Source of the DNA: Rivularia sp. MS3
GTDB taxonomy: Bacteria > Cyanobacteriota > Cyanobacteriia > Cyanobacteriales > Nostocaceae
Reading direction: 5' to 3'
NCBI GenBank assembly: GCA_019192545.1
Contig: JAHCMI010000008.1
Location: 62,001 to 126,000, forward strand
DNA length: 64,000 nt
Made by a program: the position numbers and the translations under genes. Position 1 is the first letter of the stretch, and every line of letters begins with the position of its first letter. Below the pieces are notes generated by a model. That model had not been told where the DNA came from, did no database searches, and saw only the letters and a list, made by a program, of their open reading frames with translations. This document shows, piece by piece, positions 38,749 through 48,169 of the stretch.

Positions 38749-39060
38749 ATGAGCTATCAGGACAATCAAAACCCCTTGGAATATAGGCGACTTTTAAAGC
38801 TTGCCAAAGAATACCGAGAACAAGGTTATTCGGTAACGATTAATCCGTCTTCTGAAAAACTACCTAAAGTATTAGCTGATTGTTCGCTTGATTTGATAGC
38901 TGTAAATGATAAAAAGGTTGTTGCTGCCAAAGTTAGAACCAGACAAAATCTTAGCTGTAATGGTTCCGAAGATTTGCGTCGCATCAGCAAGTCAGTGCAG
39001 CAGCTTCCAGGCTGGGAGTTTGAACTAGTTGTTACGAACTCGCGTAGAAAAGCTAGTTAA
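38749..39060 (+). CDS. Small protein resembling a degenerate PD-(D/E)XK nuclease fold
   Basis: A 103-residue protein. The segment CSLDLIAVNDKKVVAAKVRT has the spacing of a restriction-endonuclease core (Asp48, then A-x-K at 59-61). The expected Glu/Asp before the Lys is Ala59, so catalysis is doubtful. An N-terminal helix and a C-terminal ELVVTNSRR strand fit the same fold (AHJR-like REase is a candidate family). It lies 264 bases after the RusA-like gene on the same strand. The fold assignment is inference. Confidence 0.5.
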   Translation: MSYQDNQNPLEYRRLLKLAKEYREQGYSVTINPSSEKLPKVLADCSLDLIAVNDKKVVAAKVRTRQNLSCNGSEDLRRISKSVQQLPGWEFELVVTNSRRKAS

Positions 39061-39218
39061 TCTTTGAAGTAGGAAACATAATCGTTTTCGACTCGAAGCA
39101 CTTGAAAAAATCAAAAATGATAAAGTATGAGTGATTGTAAATCTTAGCTTTATCCGTGCTTGTGTTCGATATTTTTCCGGTTATTTATAGGGAGCTTCCC
39201 ATGTGTATAAATGCATCA

Positions 39219-39249
39219 GTCATCAGTCACTATCAATGTGGCTGATGAC
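39219..39249. terminator. Hairpin between convergent genes
   Basis: GTCATCAG pairs with CTGATGAC, extended by CAC/GTG, between the 103-residue gene and the hydrolase gene. A T-rich tail is weak on both strands. Confidence 0.5.
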
Positions 39250-39261
39250 TTATTACTATTC

Positions 39262-40155
39262 CTACAGCAAATTTATAAACTTTTTGATTAAACCAATTGT
39301 TACCCCTGGTAATTCCAATTGAGGCGTTAACCCAACTGATTCTAACTTTTGAAAAATTTTAATGGCTTGAGGATTCATTTGCGCGAGACGCTGTCCTATT
39401 TCTGGCCCAGTAAATTGTGATTTTTGCCCCCAAATAATTGCTGTAGGTGTTGTCAACCGTTCAATATATTGCGATAAATCAAAGCATAAATCTCCTCGAA
39501 CAAAAGACAAAGCTGCATATTCTGCATTAACTTGTTTCGCAGATTCTAAATAAGCTTCTACTATTTCTTCGTAAACCCGATTGGAATTAGCAAATTGCCG
39601 TTGCTCTAGAAAACTACGAATACCACCGCTAGTTGCAACCCCCGTACTGTAAATCAATTTATCCAGAATAGGCGTACTAATTAACTGGGCAAAAAAGCTG
39701 CGGGAATAATTTTCGCCAAAATCCGAAAGTCCTGATGGAGTAGTTAGAATCAGAGATTTAAATAGTTCCGGATTGCTTATAGCGACTCGAATAGTAAACG
39801 CTGCTGTTAGGGAAGAAGCAATTACTTTTACCCCACCCTCACAAACTTGCTGTAAAAACTCCTTAATCGTAGTTAAATAATCTTCAACTTGATAGTTTTT
39901 TTCCGGATGTTCCGATTCACCCCAACCGATTAAATCCGGTGCAATGATGCGATATTCTGCTGCAAAGGCTGGGTAAACTTTAGACCACTCGTAAGCAGAA
40001 GAACCACCACCGAACCCATGTAGGAATACCAAGGTTTCTTTATCCGTAATGGCAGTTATTTCATCCTGCCAAGGAGAGCCTGTATTGGTATAGTAAACCA
40101 TCCTACCTAACGATGTATTTACCGAGCAGCGCTCAAATCCCAATGGCTGAAACAT
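39262..40155 (-). CDS. Alpha/beta-hydrolase fold protein with altered catalytic residues
   Basis: A 297-residue alpha/beta-hydrolase with an intact oxyanion loop (HGFGGGSSAYEW near 46) and a nucleophile elbow ASSLT, Ser115. The position of the acid, normally Asp in a WGxxD pattern, is Ser246 (IWGQKSQF), and the position of the final histidine in GHxPxLExP is Leu276 (GLTPQLELP). Both changes are clear in the DNA. It may be a non-catalytic binding protein, or it may use other residues. Fold certain, activity doubtful. Monocistronic. Confidence 0.85.
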   Translation of the reverse strand: MFQPLGFERCSVNTSLGRMVYYTNTGSPWQDEITAITDKETLVFLHGFGGGSSAYEWSKVYPAFAAEYRIIAPDLIGWGESEHPEKNYQVEDYLTTIKEFLQQVCEGGVKVIASSLTAAFTIRVAISNPELFKSLILTTPSGLSDFGENYSRSFFAQLISTPILDKLIYSTGVATSGGIRSFLEQRQFANSNRVYEEIVEAYLESAKQVNAEYAALSFVRGDLCFDLSQYIERLTTPTAIIWGQKSQFTGPEIGQRLAQMNPQAIKIFQKLESVGLTPQLELPGVTIGLIKKFINLL

Positions 40156-40615
40156 AGATATTTGTGTTAATTGTTGTGATTATTTTATGACAAGCGAAAG
40201 TTACGCTTTCATAAAGTGCAACCACTTTAATTATCAGCTAAATCTTCACATAATTACTTCTAACTTTGGAGAGATTAAGTAGATGTAAAATTACTGCCTA
40301 AGTTGTAAAGATTTGGTGTTTTTTTTTTCAGTATATAAAAAACTTTAGCTTGAAATTACTATAGTTTCAACTATTATACTGGTATCTACAATCACTTTAG
40401 CCTAAATTTTGCAGCCACACTTTTATGATACTCTATTCCTATTAATCACAGATGTTATAGATTTTATAGGAGCATCAAGAAAGCTCGGAACCTTCCTTAC
40501 TGATTTTTTGCTGTAATTGTTCTGGCTACTCCTTATTAATTGAAATATTTGTACGCTCTTAAATCCAAAGCAGTTGTTCCCTATATAATTTGTAATTTTT
40601 ATTTTTATCTAAGCA
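40156..40615. other. AT-rich divergent intergenic region
   Basis: Spacer between the hydrolase gene and the 193-residue gene. It includes a run of ten T at about 40320. No gene or array was recognised. Confidence 0.35.
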
Positions 40616-41197
40616 ATGGTAAAGCAGGCTAGTTTTCAATCAGGTGTAACAACGCTTGAGGAGCCTTTCTTTAAGCTTGACAACCTTAATAGTTATTCTC
40701 AAAGTTTTACATCAAATTATGCGAGTTTTCAATCTCCCCAAAATGATAGGATTAATACCGCTGTAGCTGAATGTATTTTCTTACAACTTGACAATTTGCA
40801 ATGCTTTGAAGTTGTGGATCGTCAGTACGAAAGTAAAGGAATAATATTTAATAATTGTATTGCTATAGAACCTTCAAATCCAGCGTTTCCTCCTCATTCA
40901 GGATTAATCGTATTAATGAGTTCCCCTAAAAGCGGATTGTTAGAAGCTACTTTTGTAAATCCCGTTCATTCAGTCAGCGCTTTTGTTACTAGTTCTCAGC
41001 GATTAGTACTGTCTGCTTACAATGAATCTCATCAACTACTAGATTGCGCCATACTACCATCAGGTAACCTAGCTAATTCGGACTCTTTATTAGCTCCAAA
41101 TATTTTACTGTCAGTATCAGCCCAAAACATCCATTCTATTTGCTTTCATGCTTTCGACGCTCAATTCACCGTTGACGACTTAAGTTTTTCTTATTAA
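40616..41197 (+). CDS. Hypothetical beta-rich protein (PEP-CTERM ectodomain-like)
   Basis: A 193-residue protein whose body follows the pattern of bacterial beta-sandwich ectodomains often seen with PEP-CTERM anchors: YESKGIIFNNCIAIEP, then PPHSGLIVLMSSPKSG, and a final FTVDDLSFSY. It has no signal peptide and no C-terminal sorting signal, so it appears cytosolic or exported by another route. It may bind carbohydrate; the function is unknown. The ORF is intact, with ordinary codon use. Confidence 0.55.
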   Translation: MVKQASFQSGVTTLEEPFFKLDNLNSYSQSFTSNYASFQSPQNDRINTAVAECIFLQLDNLQCFEVVDRQYESKGIIFNNCIAIEPSNPAFPPHSGLIVLMSSPKSGLLEATFVNPVHSVSAFVTSSQRLVLSAYNESHQLLDCAILPSGNLANSDSLLAPNILLSVSAQNIHSICFHAFDAQFTVDDLSFSY

Positions 41198-41413
41198 CAT
41201 TGCAAACAGCAAATCTGAGCTTTATAACTTCTAGCAATTTTGCATTAGTGCCTTTTAGTGATAGATTTTCTGGTAGAAATATTATATATTCTAAGTCTTG
41301 ATAGATAATTATACCCAACACTCACCCTGACTCCGCCGTGCAACGACGGAGCCTGCGGCGTGTGGCGTTCCCCGATAAATCTTAAATAGTAGTAGGTAAG
41401 CAGTGTGGCAAAA

Positions 41414-42175
41414 ATGGCTTCGTCTTATTGGCAGCAGTTGATTAAAAATACCCCCTTAAGGGAGCTTCCGCAATTAAAGACAGGAGCCAGGAAAGGAAAA
41501 ATATCGCTTCCGAAGAACCCTTCAAATTTTCTTTGGTTTCTGACGATTTTCGTGGCCATGCTTTTGTGGAACCCCAAATTATTAATTGCTAGCGGCTCGG
41601 GTATTTTCGTGATGCTATTAGTCTACTCAATGCCGCATTGGGATTGGTCTAAATTTTTATTCAAAGTACGTAATTTTCTGCAAACTACAAACGGACGTTT
41701 GTTATTAGCAGTAGCGAGTGGTGTTATAACCTGCTTAGGAATCTATACGGCTGCAACGATTTGGGTTGATGCTCCTAATTCTTGGATTGGCGCGGCTGCA
41801 ATTGCCCAAGGTTTGGCGACTGTAACAGTTTTAATATTGTTAGCTCGGTTGTCCATCGACTTATACGGAAATCAAGAACAAGATAAGTTAGAGCAATTCT
41901 TAGAAAATTTAACTGATGCAGATCCCCTCAAACGCTTAATCGGAGTGCGTCAATTAACAAAATTAGCAACTTATCAACAACTTGAGCCTGACACAAAAAC
42001 AATTATTATCCAATGCTTACAAATGTTGCTAACCAATGAAACAGAAGCAACAATTCGAGATGCAGCTTTTGATAGTTTGCAAGCATTAGCACCAAACAAA
42101 AAATTAGAGCAAAAAAGTATGGACGCTGCTTTGATACCGTTTTCAGTTAAAGCAAAAAACCGCGTTTCGTGTTGA
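41414..42175 (+). CDS. Membrane protein with C-terminal HEAT/armadillo-like region
   Basis: About 253 residues. Hydrophobic helices lie around residues 35-75 (FLWFLTIFVAMLLW onward) and 95-150, then a cytosolic helical region (about 160-240) with a repeat-like pattern LIGVRQLTKLATYQQLEPDT that resembles armadillo/HEAT units. Similar unnamed proteins occur in cyanobacteria. A GTG at 41405 is in frame three codons earlier. No enzyme motif is seen; a scaffold role at the membrane is possible. Confidence 0.6.
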   Translation: MASSYWQQLIKNTPLRELPQLKTGARKGKISLPKNPSNFLWFLTIFVAMLLWNPKLLIASGSGIFVMLLVYSMPHWDWSKFLFKVRNFLQTTNGRLLLAVASGVITCLGIYTAATIWVDAPNSWIGAAAIAQGLATVTVLILLARLSIDLYGNQEQDKLEQFLENLTDADPLKRLIGVRQLTKLATYQQLEPDTKTIIIQCLQMLLTNETEATIRDAAFDSLQALAPNKKLEQKSMDAALIPFSVKAKNRVSC

Positions 42176-42188
42176 TATGACGCTACGC

Positions 42189-42216
42189 AAAGGTTAAAGG
42201 TTAAAGGTCAAAGGTT
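42189..42216. repeat. AAAGGTT tandem heptamers
   Basis: Four tandem units of AAAGGTT, one with a C at the last position, lie directly after the membrane-protein gene. This is the same heptamer family as at 24611, 51909, 54169 and inside the RND pump. Confidence 0.8.
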
Positions 42217-42337
42217 GAAGAATCCTAGGTTTTAATCTTTATTAATGTCTTGACTTCGATTAGGTAGTTTTATATTAGTAGGATTTGCTCGGGATAGGGA
42301 GTTTATTCTGAGTTAAGTAAAAAGAAAGATATAATTT

Positions 42338-43093
42338 TTACCGTTCGTAAACTTTTCCATCTCGTACTTGTACTACTCTATGGTTACAGCGTCTTACTAA
42401 ATGTTCGTCGTGAGTAGTAACGATAACTGTAGCTCCAAAAGAATTTAGCTTACGCAATATTTGGATTATTTGCCAAGAATTATCTGGATCTAAATTTCCC
42501 GTTGGTTCATCTGCTAAGAGTAAAGGCGGCGTTGCAACAATTGCTCTTGCCATGCTGACTCGTTGTTGCTCTCCCCCAGAAAGTTGATCTGGAAAATAAT
42601 TAGCCTTACTCAGTAAACCTACTAATTTTAATGTAGGCTCTAAACGTCTTTGAATTTCCTTACGGGTGTAACCTTGGGCTTGAAGTACAACAGCGATATT
42701 TTCTGTTACCGTTCTTTGTGGAATTAATTTGTAGTCTTGAAAAACAATACCAATACGTCGTCGCAATAATGACAAGCTGTCGCCACGTAACTTTGACAAG
42801 TCGCATTCATCAACAATCACTTCTCCTTGCGTTGCTAATTCTTCACCATACAGCAACTTTAATAGTGTTGATTTACCGGAACCACTTGGCCCTGTGATAA
42901 ACAAAAATTCTCCTTTTTTGATGCTTAAGTTGGCATCCAATAAAGCATTTGCTCCATTATCATAGGTTTTTTTCACAGAACGCAGCTTTACCATGAGTTT
43001 ACTATCGTTTTTACTGCCGTTGTCTAAATGATTGTTGTGATTGCGAACATCGGCAGATTTATTAATAGTGTTATTGGGTGTAATTACTGGCAT
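42338..43093 (-). CDS. ABC transporter ATP-binding protein, FtsE-like
   Basis: A 251-residue ABC ATPase with Walker [10 protein letters not shown], signature [15 protein letters not shown] and Walker [13 protein letters not shown]. The body ([36 protein letters not shown]) is most like FtsE, which with FtsX regulates cell-wall hydrolysis at division. An Asn-rich N-terminal extension of about 33 residues precedes [11 protein letters not shown], so the true start may be the ATG at 42994. No ftsX permease is adjacent. Assignment as FtsE is by resemblance. Confidence 0.85.
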   Translation of the reverse strand: MPVITPNNTINKSADVRNHNNHLDNGSKNDSKLMVKLRSVKKTYDNGANALLDANLSIKKGEFLFITGPSGSGKSTLLKLLYGEELATQGEVIVDECDLSKLRGDSLSLLRRRIGIVFQDYKLIPQRTVTENIAVVLQAQGYTRKEIQRRLEPTLKLVGLLSKANYFPDQLSGGEQQRVSMARAIVATPPLLLADEPTGNLDPDNSWQIIQILRKLNSFGATVIVTTHDEHLVRRCNHRVVQVRDGKVYER

Positions 43094-43221
43094 GGCTCTT
43101 TATGAAAATTAAATAAAAAATAGCATACAAAATAAGTATTCCCAGGCTTGCCCTAGGAATATCAAATCTTTATTTATTGCACTTAAAAAATTTTGTACTA
43201 CAAATATACAGATGCCACAGT

Positions 43222-43971
43222 TTAAGTTCCTTTGGTTTTCACGCCGTAAATCAAAGCTTTAAAAGCAAATTTAGGTAAAGCTAACATTCGTTTCCATCGC
43301 CACGGTTCTTGATAAAGACGATACAGCCATTCCAAATTATTATCCCCGAGCCAAGCAGGAGCGCGAGTTTTGGCTCCCGACCAAATATCAAAACTACCGC
43401 CGACACCAACCCAAGTAGCTTGAGGGCACAAGTGACGATTTTGTTTTATCCATAACTCTTGACGGGGTACTCCCAAACCGACATAAATAACTTGCGGTTG
43501 CATTTTAGAAAGAGTAGAGCGTAATTCTGCTTCTTCCTCTGGAGAATGGTAGCCAGAATGAGTTCCTGCTATATTCAAACCAGGAATTTGCTTTTGCCAG
43601 TACTGTGCTGCTGCTGCTGCTGTTCCGGGCTTTCCTCCATAGAAAAATACCGTCGAATCAGGAGAATTCTGTCCAACTTGCTCTAATAGCGCTTCTGCTA
43701 GTTCGATTCCTGGAACTCGACGTACATCTTGCTTTAAAAGCAGTCGTAAATATAAAACTACGCCAGCCCCGTCTGGAATTACCAAGTCAGCAGCTTTAAT
43801 AATGTTTGCCAGAGTTCGATCTCGTTCCGCTTGCATAGTCATTTCTGCATTTAGCGTAACTACATGAGTTCCTATCCTAGAGTGCAAACGCTCTAACAAG
43901 TAGCCTGAGTAGTTAGTAGCTACATGTATCGGTAGTCCTAAAACTGAAAATTCTTTATAGCCTTCGATCAT
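43222..43971 (-). CDS. WecG/TagA/CpsF family glycosyltransferase
   Basis: A 249-residue GT26-family enzyme with ADLVIPDGAGVV and the later YVGLGVPRQELWIKQN and GVGGSFDIWSGAKTRAPAW segments. Family members transfer ManNAc(A) or related sugars to lipid-linked intermediates in polysaccharide or teichoic-acid-like synthesis. No polysaccharide cluster surrounds it. It is transcribed 128 bases ahead of the FtsE-like gene on the same strand, possibly as an operon. Acceptor unknown. Confidence 0.9.
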   Translation of the reverse strand: MIEGYKEFSVLGLPIHVATNYSGYLLERLHSRIGTHVVTLNAEMTMQAERDRTLANIIKAADLVIPDGAGVVLYLRLLLKQDVRRVPGIELAEALLEQVGQNSPDSTVFFYGGKPGTAAAAAQYWQKQIPGLNIAGTHSGYHSPEEEAELRSTLSKMQPQVIYVGLGVPRQELWIKQNRHLCPQATWVGVGGSFDIWSGAKTRAPAWLGDNNLEWLYRLYQEPWRWKRMLALPKFAFKALIYGVKTKGT

Positions 43972-44691
43972 ACTTAATTATTTATTTGCCTCACACCTTC
44001 GTCAAATACGAAGTTAGTTTATCAAATTTGTTCCTTTATTGTTTGTGTTGCAAATTTAGCTACAGCTTAATTAATTCCTGCAATTATCGAAATACTAATA
44101 TTAATAAATCAAAGTAGACTTTTTAACCGCAATTTGTAACGAGGATTACTAAATATTATTTCACGAATAAATAATTGAAAATACTTAATAATCGAATGGA
44201 ATTAATTATTTTGTAACTTTGTATTGTAAGTAGCATTTTTCAATACATTATGAAACAAATAATTGCCGTTCGACTGACAGTATCTTTCAAAACCCCAGTA
44301 TACTTTTAACAAAGGAGGTTTAAACAAGTAATAGATATATACTGTGTTTTACCCACAAGCGTACAACTTTTCAGAAATAAATACGATTGTAATGGTAATA
44401 TTAACCACTCAGGGGTATTATCGCTAATTAACTCTTACAGAAGAAACTAGATTTAAAGCTTCTTCTCGTATTGAATACTGTTGAATAAGCTGTAATTAAC
44501 TCACACTGTATATTTATAGCTTTTGCTATACGGGTAGCGATCGCCAAGACTGATAACATCTCAACCATAAACAAGGTGAGTTTTATGGCATTAATGGCAT
44601 TAAGAGTACAGATGTGAACGAAACTGTATCTTAATAGACTTTTTAGTAAACTCAATTTTACAGTTAATAGTTTAACGGGCAAAAATTTACC
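43972..44691. other. Long divergent intergenic region
   Basis: About 720 AT-rich bases between the glycosyltransferase and NarL-type genes. It includes an AAAGGAGGT at 44311-44319 with no start codon in reach (an orphan Shine-Dalgarno-like sequence) and a HIP1 site near 44538. I do not support the open frame on the minus strand here. Presumably holds promoters. Confidence 0.4.
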
Positions 44692-45408
44692 ATGACTAAA
44701 ATTCGCGTTGCTTTAATTGAAGATCACGATCTTACCCGTTTGGGTATTCGCACAGCATTACAGCGAAATGTTGATTTTGAAATAGTAGGAGAAGCTGCGA
44801 ATGCCAACGACGGACTCAAAATATTAAAAACTCTACAACCAGATGTAGCAATCGTAGATATTGGTTTACCCGATAAAGACGGAATTGAATTAACCCGAGA
44901 AGCAAAATCCGCAGCACCGGGATTATTAACTAAAATTCTGATTTTAACTTTACGCGATAGTAAAGAAGCCGTACTTGCTGCTTTTGCTGCTGGTGCAGAT
45001 TCTTACTGCATGAAGGATAAATATGACAACTTGCTTGAAGCAGTCAAGCACACTCACAATGGTAATGCTTGGATCGATCCGGCGATCGCCCGTATTGTAT
45101 TGCAGCAAGCGCAAGAAAACCCACCAACAAGCAAAGCGGCATCGCAAACGAATCAGTTTGCTGAGAAATCCGAGTTTAGCAATACTGTGGATAGTGAAGA
45201 TATTATTGACCCTTATACTCTTACTGAAAGAGAATTAGAAGTATTGCAGTTAATCGTAGAAGGTTGTAGCAATGCCGTTATTGCCGAAAGACTTTACATT
45301 ACGGTAGGAACTGTAAAAACTCATGTCCGCAATATTTTAAACAAATTATGTGCTGATGACCGCACTCAAGCAGCTGTCCGTGCTTTACGTTCTGGACTAG
45401 TAGGATAG
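44692..45408 (+). CDS. NarL/FixJ-family response regulator
   Basis: A 238-residue two-domain regulator. The receiver domain has the acidic pocket EDHD (10-13), phospho-acceptor Asp56 in VDIGLPDKDG, and the late Lys in SYCMKD. A linker of about 45 residues leads to a LuxR-type helix-turn-helix (LTERELEVLQLI, then GTVKTHVRNILNKL) that binds DNA. No histidine kinase gene is next to it. The PP2C-REC gene that follows 183 bases later may belong to the same signalling unit. Confidence 0.93.
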   Translation: MTKIRVALIEDHDLTRLGIRTALQRNVDFEIVGEAANANDGLKILKTLQPDVAIVDIGLPDKDGIELTREAKSAAPGLLTKILILTLRDSKEAVLAAFAAGADSYCMKDKYDNLLEAVKHTHNGNAWIDPAIARIVLQQAQENPPTSKAASQTNQFAEKSEFSNTVDSEDIIDPYTLTERELEVLQLIVEGCSNAVIAERLYITVGTVKTHVRNILNKLCADDRTQAAVRALRSGLVG

Positions 45409-45531
45409 CTTTTTCGGCTAATCTGGGTATTTTTGAATGAGATTAGAGATAAATTTACGACATTCAGTCAATTCTGTGTTAGGAATGTGGGGGGATGTTA
45501 ATAACTACCTTTTTGTTCCAACTTAATTTAA

Positions 45532-45561
45532 AGGCAAGATAAAATTGATACTGTCTTGCCT
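45532..45561 (+). other. Hairpin ahead of the phosphatase gene
   Basis: AGGCAAGA pairs with TCTTGCCT around a 14-base loop, ending 30 bases before the start codon of the REC-PP2C gene. It has no T-tail. It may be a weak terminator for the NarL-type gene or a leader structure. Confidence 0.45.
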
Positions 45562-45591
45562 ATGAAAAATATATGAAAATAAAAGTCAACT

Positions 45592-47295
45592 ATGACTGAG
45601 ATTGAGGCAGGCAAACTCAAATTAATGGTGGTAGATGACGAGCTAGACAACTTAGATTTACTTTACCGCACTTTTAGGCGGGACTTTAAAGTATACAAGG
45701 CTTCTAATGCTCGTTCCGCTTTAGAAATTTTAGACAAGCAAGGAGAAATGGCTGTAATCATCTCTGACCAAAGAATGCCGGAGATGAACGGTACTGAATT
45801 TTTTGGTCTAACCGTAGAGCGTTTTCCAGATACAATTAGGATTCTGCTTACAGGTTTCACCGATGTCGAAGATTTAGTCGAAGCTATTAATTCAGGTCAG
45901 GTTTTCAGGTACATTACCAAACCTTGGAAGCCAGATCAACTACGGGGACTTGTAGAGCAAGCTACCCAAACTTATCGTTTAGTAAAAAAAAGAACTTTTG
46001 ATTTACGTCGTTCTCTACGACGAGAATCCTTGGTAAATGCAGTTACAACAGCGATTAGGGAATCTTTAGATTACCAAAGTATGCTGCAAAAAATTGTAGC
46101 AACCATTGGCAAAACTTTTGAAGCGGCTTGCTGCATACTCAGGCCAGTTGAAGGTGATAAATTAGCACCTGATGAATTTTTCTATAGCAGTAATGACAGC
46201 AGTTCTGAAAATTGCTGTTTGAATCCTACTTCTTTAATGGAAAAAGTTCTCGTTAGTCATAATACCGAAGTAGCAACATTTACTTCAGATAGTGGCGAAA
46301 GCTATCAGCAGTTAGCCGTACCTTTAATTTATCAACAGCACCTACAGGCGGTACTTGTTCTTCAGCAGCAATGTAGCGCTGTCGAAGGAGCGAATTTCCC
46401 AGAGTATCGCAATTGGCAGCATGAAGATATAGAACTAATTTCGGGTGTTGCCGAGCAAGCTGCTTTAGCTCTTTCTCAAGCAAAACTTTACCAAAGCCTC
46501 CAGCGCAAGCAAGAACAAATTCATGCCGAATTAGAAGTTGCACGTCAAATTCAGCATAATTTGCTACGCCAAAGTTTACCTGAAATTGAAGGAGTAAAGG
46601 TACAGGCTAGTTGCTATCCAGCAAGAGAAGTTGGGGGAGATTTTTTTGAAGTTTTTGTCCATCCCAAAGGGGATTTATGGTTGGCTGTAGGAGATGTTTC
46701 GGGTAAAGGCGTTCCTGCTGCACTGTTTATGGCTAGTGCGATATCGGTATTACGTCGGGAATTATCTCAAGAAACGCCTGCAATGCCGAATATAGTAATG
46801 AAGAATTTAAATGAAGCTTTAGGCGACGATCTTGTCAGTAACAATTGCTTTATTACTTTGGTATTAGCTCGATATTCTCCCAATACTAAGCAATTAGTAT
46901 ATGCTAACGCCGGTCATATTTACCCAATAGTCTGTCCCCATGAAGATTCACACCCAGATCGACCTAATTTTTTAAAAGTACGCGGGATTCCTTTAGGAAT
47001 ACTACCCGATTGGAAAGCCAATGCTGGAGAATTGACTCTTGCTTCTAATGATACTTTGCTGCTTGCAAGTGATGGTATTACTGAAGCTCAAGTTTCAATG
47101 AAAGAAAGCTTCAGTAATTCTTTGTCCCATAGTGTTGGATCGCCGACACGTTCCATGCTCAACCAAGAAGGGTTATGGAAATTGTTGCTCGAACAAGAAA
47201 AACCCCTTAGTCTCAATAAATTACTAAGTCGTATCCATGTTGATACCGAAGTTCAAGAAGACGATCAAACTATACTTTCACTAGAGGTTTTATAA
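45592..47295 (+). CDS. Response regulator with GAF and PP2C (SpoIIE/RsbU-type) phosphatase domains
   Basis: A 567-residue three-part protein: a receiver domain (Asp59 in SDQRMPEMNG), a GAF-like sensor region about residues 150-300, a short coiled coil, and a PP2C-type SpoIIE phosphatase from about 340 (GGDFFEVF, then GDVSGKGVPAALFMA). In partner-switching systems such enzymes dephosphorylate a STAS antagonist when activated by phosphorylation of the receiver. The RsbW-like kinase gene follows after 3 bases, giving a phosphatase-kinase operon. The target STAS protein is not in this operon. Confidence 0.92.
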   Translation: MTEIEAGKLKLMVVDDELDNLDLLYRTFRRDFKVYKASNARSALEILDKQGEMAVIISDQRMPEMNGTEFFGLTVERFPDTIRILLTGFTDVEDLVEAINSGQVFRYITKPWKPDQLRGLVEQATQTYRLVKKRTFDLRRSLRRESLVNAVTTAIRESLDYQSMLQKIVATIGKTFEAACCILRPVEGDKLAPDEFFYSSNDSSSENCCLNPTSLMEKVLVSHNTEVATFTSDSGESYQQLAVPLIYQQHLQAVLVLQQQCSAVEGANFPEYRNWQHEDIELISGVAEQAALALSQAKLYQSLQRKQEQIHAELEVARQIQHNLLRQSLPEIEGVKVQASCYPAREVGGDFFEVFVHPKGDLWLAVGDVSGKGVPAALFMASAISVLRRELSQETPAMPNIVMKNLNEALGDDLVSNNCFITLVLARYSPNTKQLVYANAGHIYPIVCPHEDSHPDRPNFLKVRGIPLGILPDWKANAGELTLASNDTLLLASDGITEAQVSMKESFSNSLSHSVGSPTRSMLNQEGLWKLLLEQEKPLSLNKLLSRIHVDTEVQEDDQTILSLEVL

Positions 47296-47298
47296 ACA

Positions 47299-47748
47299 AT
47301 GAAAAGCGAACTTCACGTACCAAGTGACTTGAAGTATTTAAATGTCGTAGAAAGCTGGCTGCTGGGATGCTTACAAACAGAACTTGGAGAATCGGTTGAT
47401 TGGACGCGACAATCCAATCGTTTACGTTTAGTTCTAGTAGAAGCTTACTCCAATGTAGTCCGCCATGCTCATAAGGAACAACCACAAGTCCCTATTTTGA
47501 TTCGCTTGGAACTAGAGCAAAGAGATTTAGCTTTAGAAGTTTGGGACAAAGGTGAAGGTTATGATATGTCTACTTACTTTCCTCCAAGTCCCGTAGAAAA
47601 GCAAGAAGGTGGTTATGGCTGGCTGATTATGAACCGGTTAATGGATAAGGTAGAGTACGAATTACAGGTTGACGGCGCTAATTGCCTTAAACTTGAAGCT
47701 AGCTTGCCCGAAACAGCAGAAAAAGTTCAAGAAAAAATAAATAATTAA
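47299..47748 (+). CDS. RsbW-like anti-sigma factor histidine-kinase-fold protein
   Basis: A 149-residue GHKL ATPase domain. It has the N-box LVLVEAYSNVVRHAH, G1 box VWDKGEGYDM and G2-like GGYGWLIMNRLMD. Stand-alone proteins of this type bind a sigma factor or other partner and phosphorylate a STAS antagonist on Ser/Thr. It is 3 bases after the PP2C gene and is surely cotranscribed. An intrinsic terminator closes the unit. Confidence 0.9.
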   Translation: MKSELHVPSDLKYLNVVESWLLGCLQTELGESVDWTRQSNRLRLVLVEAYSNVVRHAHKEQPQVPILIRLELEQRDLALEVWDKGEGYDMSTYFPPSPVEKQEGGYGWLIMNRLMDKVEYELQVDGANCLKLEASLPETAEKVQEKINN

Positions 47749-47889
47749 TTATTTAGGCAACATTTCGCTCTCACACATTTATTTTAAAAATATCTTTAGA
47801 AAACGCAAATGTTAAAGAATTGAATTTTGTTTGCTTAAACATAAGATTACAATTTTTAGGCTTTTATCAAATTCGCTGCTAATTAATTA

Positions 47890-47922
47890 CCCCTCTTTTT
47901 AATTCAAAAGAGGGGTTGTTTT
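47890..47922 (+). terminator. Intrinsic terminator of the RsbU/RsbW-like operon
   Basis: CCCCTCTTTT and AAAAGAGGGG are perfectly complementary around a 6-base loop and are followed by TTGTTTT. The remaining bases to 48169 are AT-rich with nothing else recognised. Confidence 0.85.
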
Positions 47923-48169
47923 ATGCTGGCTGTATTATTAGGTCAGGATGTAGCTGAAACTGAAATTAATAATACTTAATCAAGATGATAACTTTTACTA
48001 AGATTATTTGATTTATATCGATAAATCGTCAAATAATAGTGACTACATACTTGAGCTAATTATCTATATGCTGGCAAATTTTGGCAAATTGCAATGCCCG
48101 AATTAAGTATTAACCGAGCATAGATTAGCTCAAATTGATTTGAATACCATAATAATAAAATTGTTAACG

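Noticed and set aside
44428-44682. 84-codon open frame on the minus strand
   Set aside because: Composition is erratic, there is no ribosome-binding site or recognisable domain, and it lies in the promoter region of the NarL-type gene.
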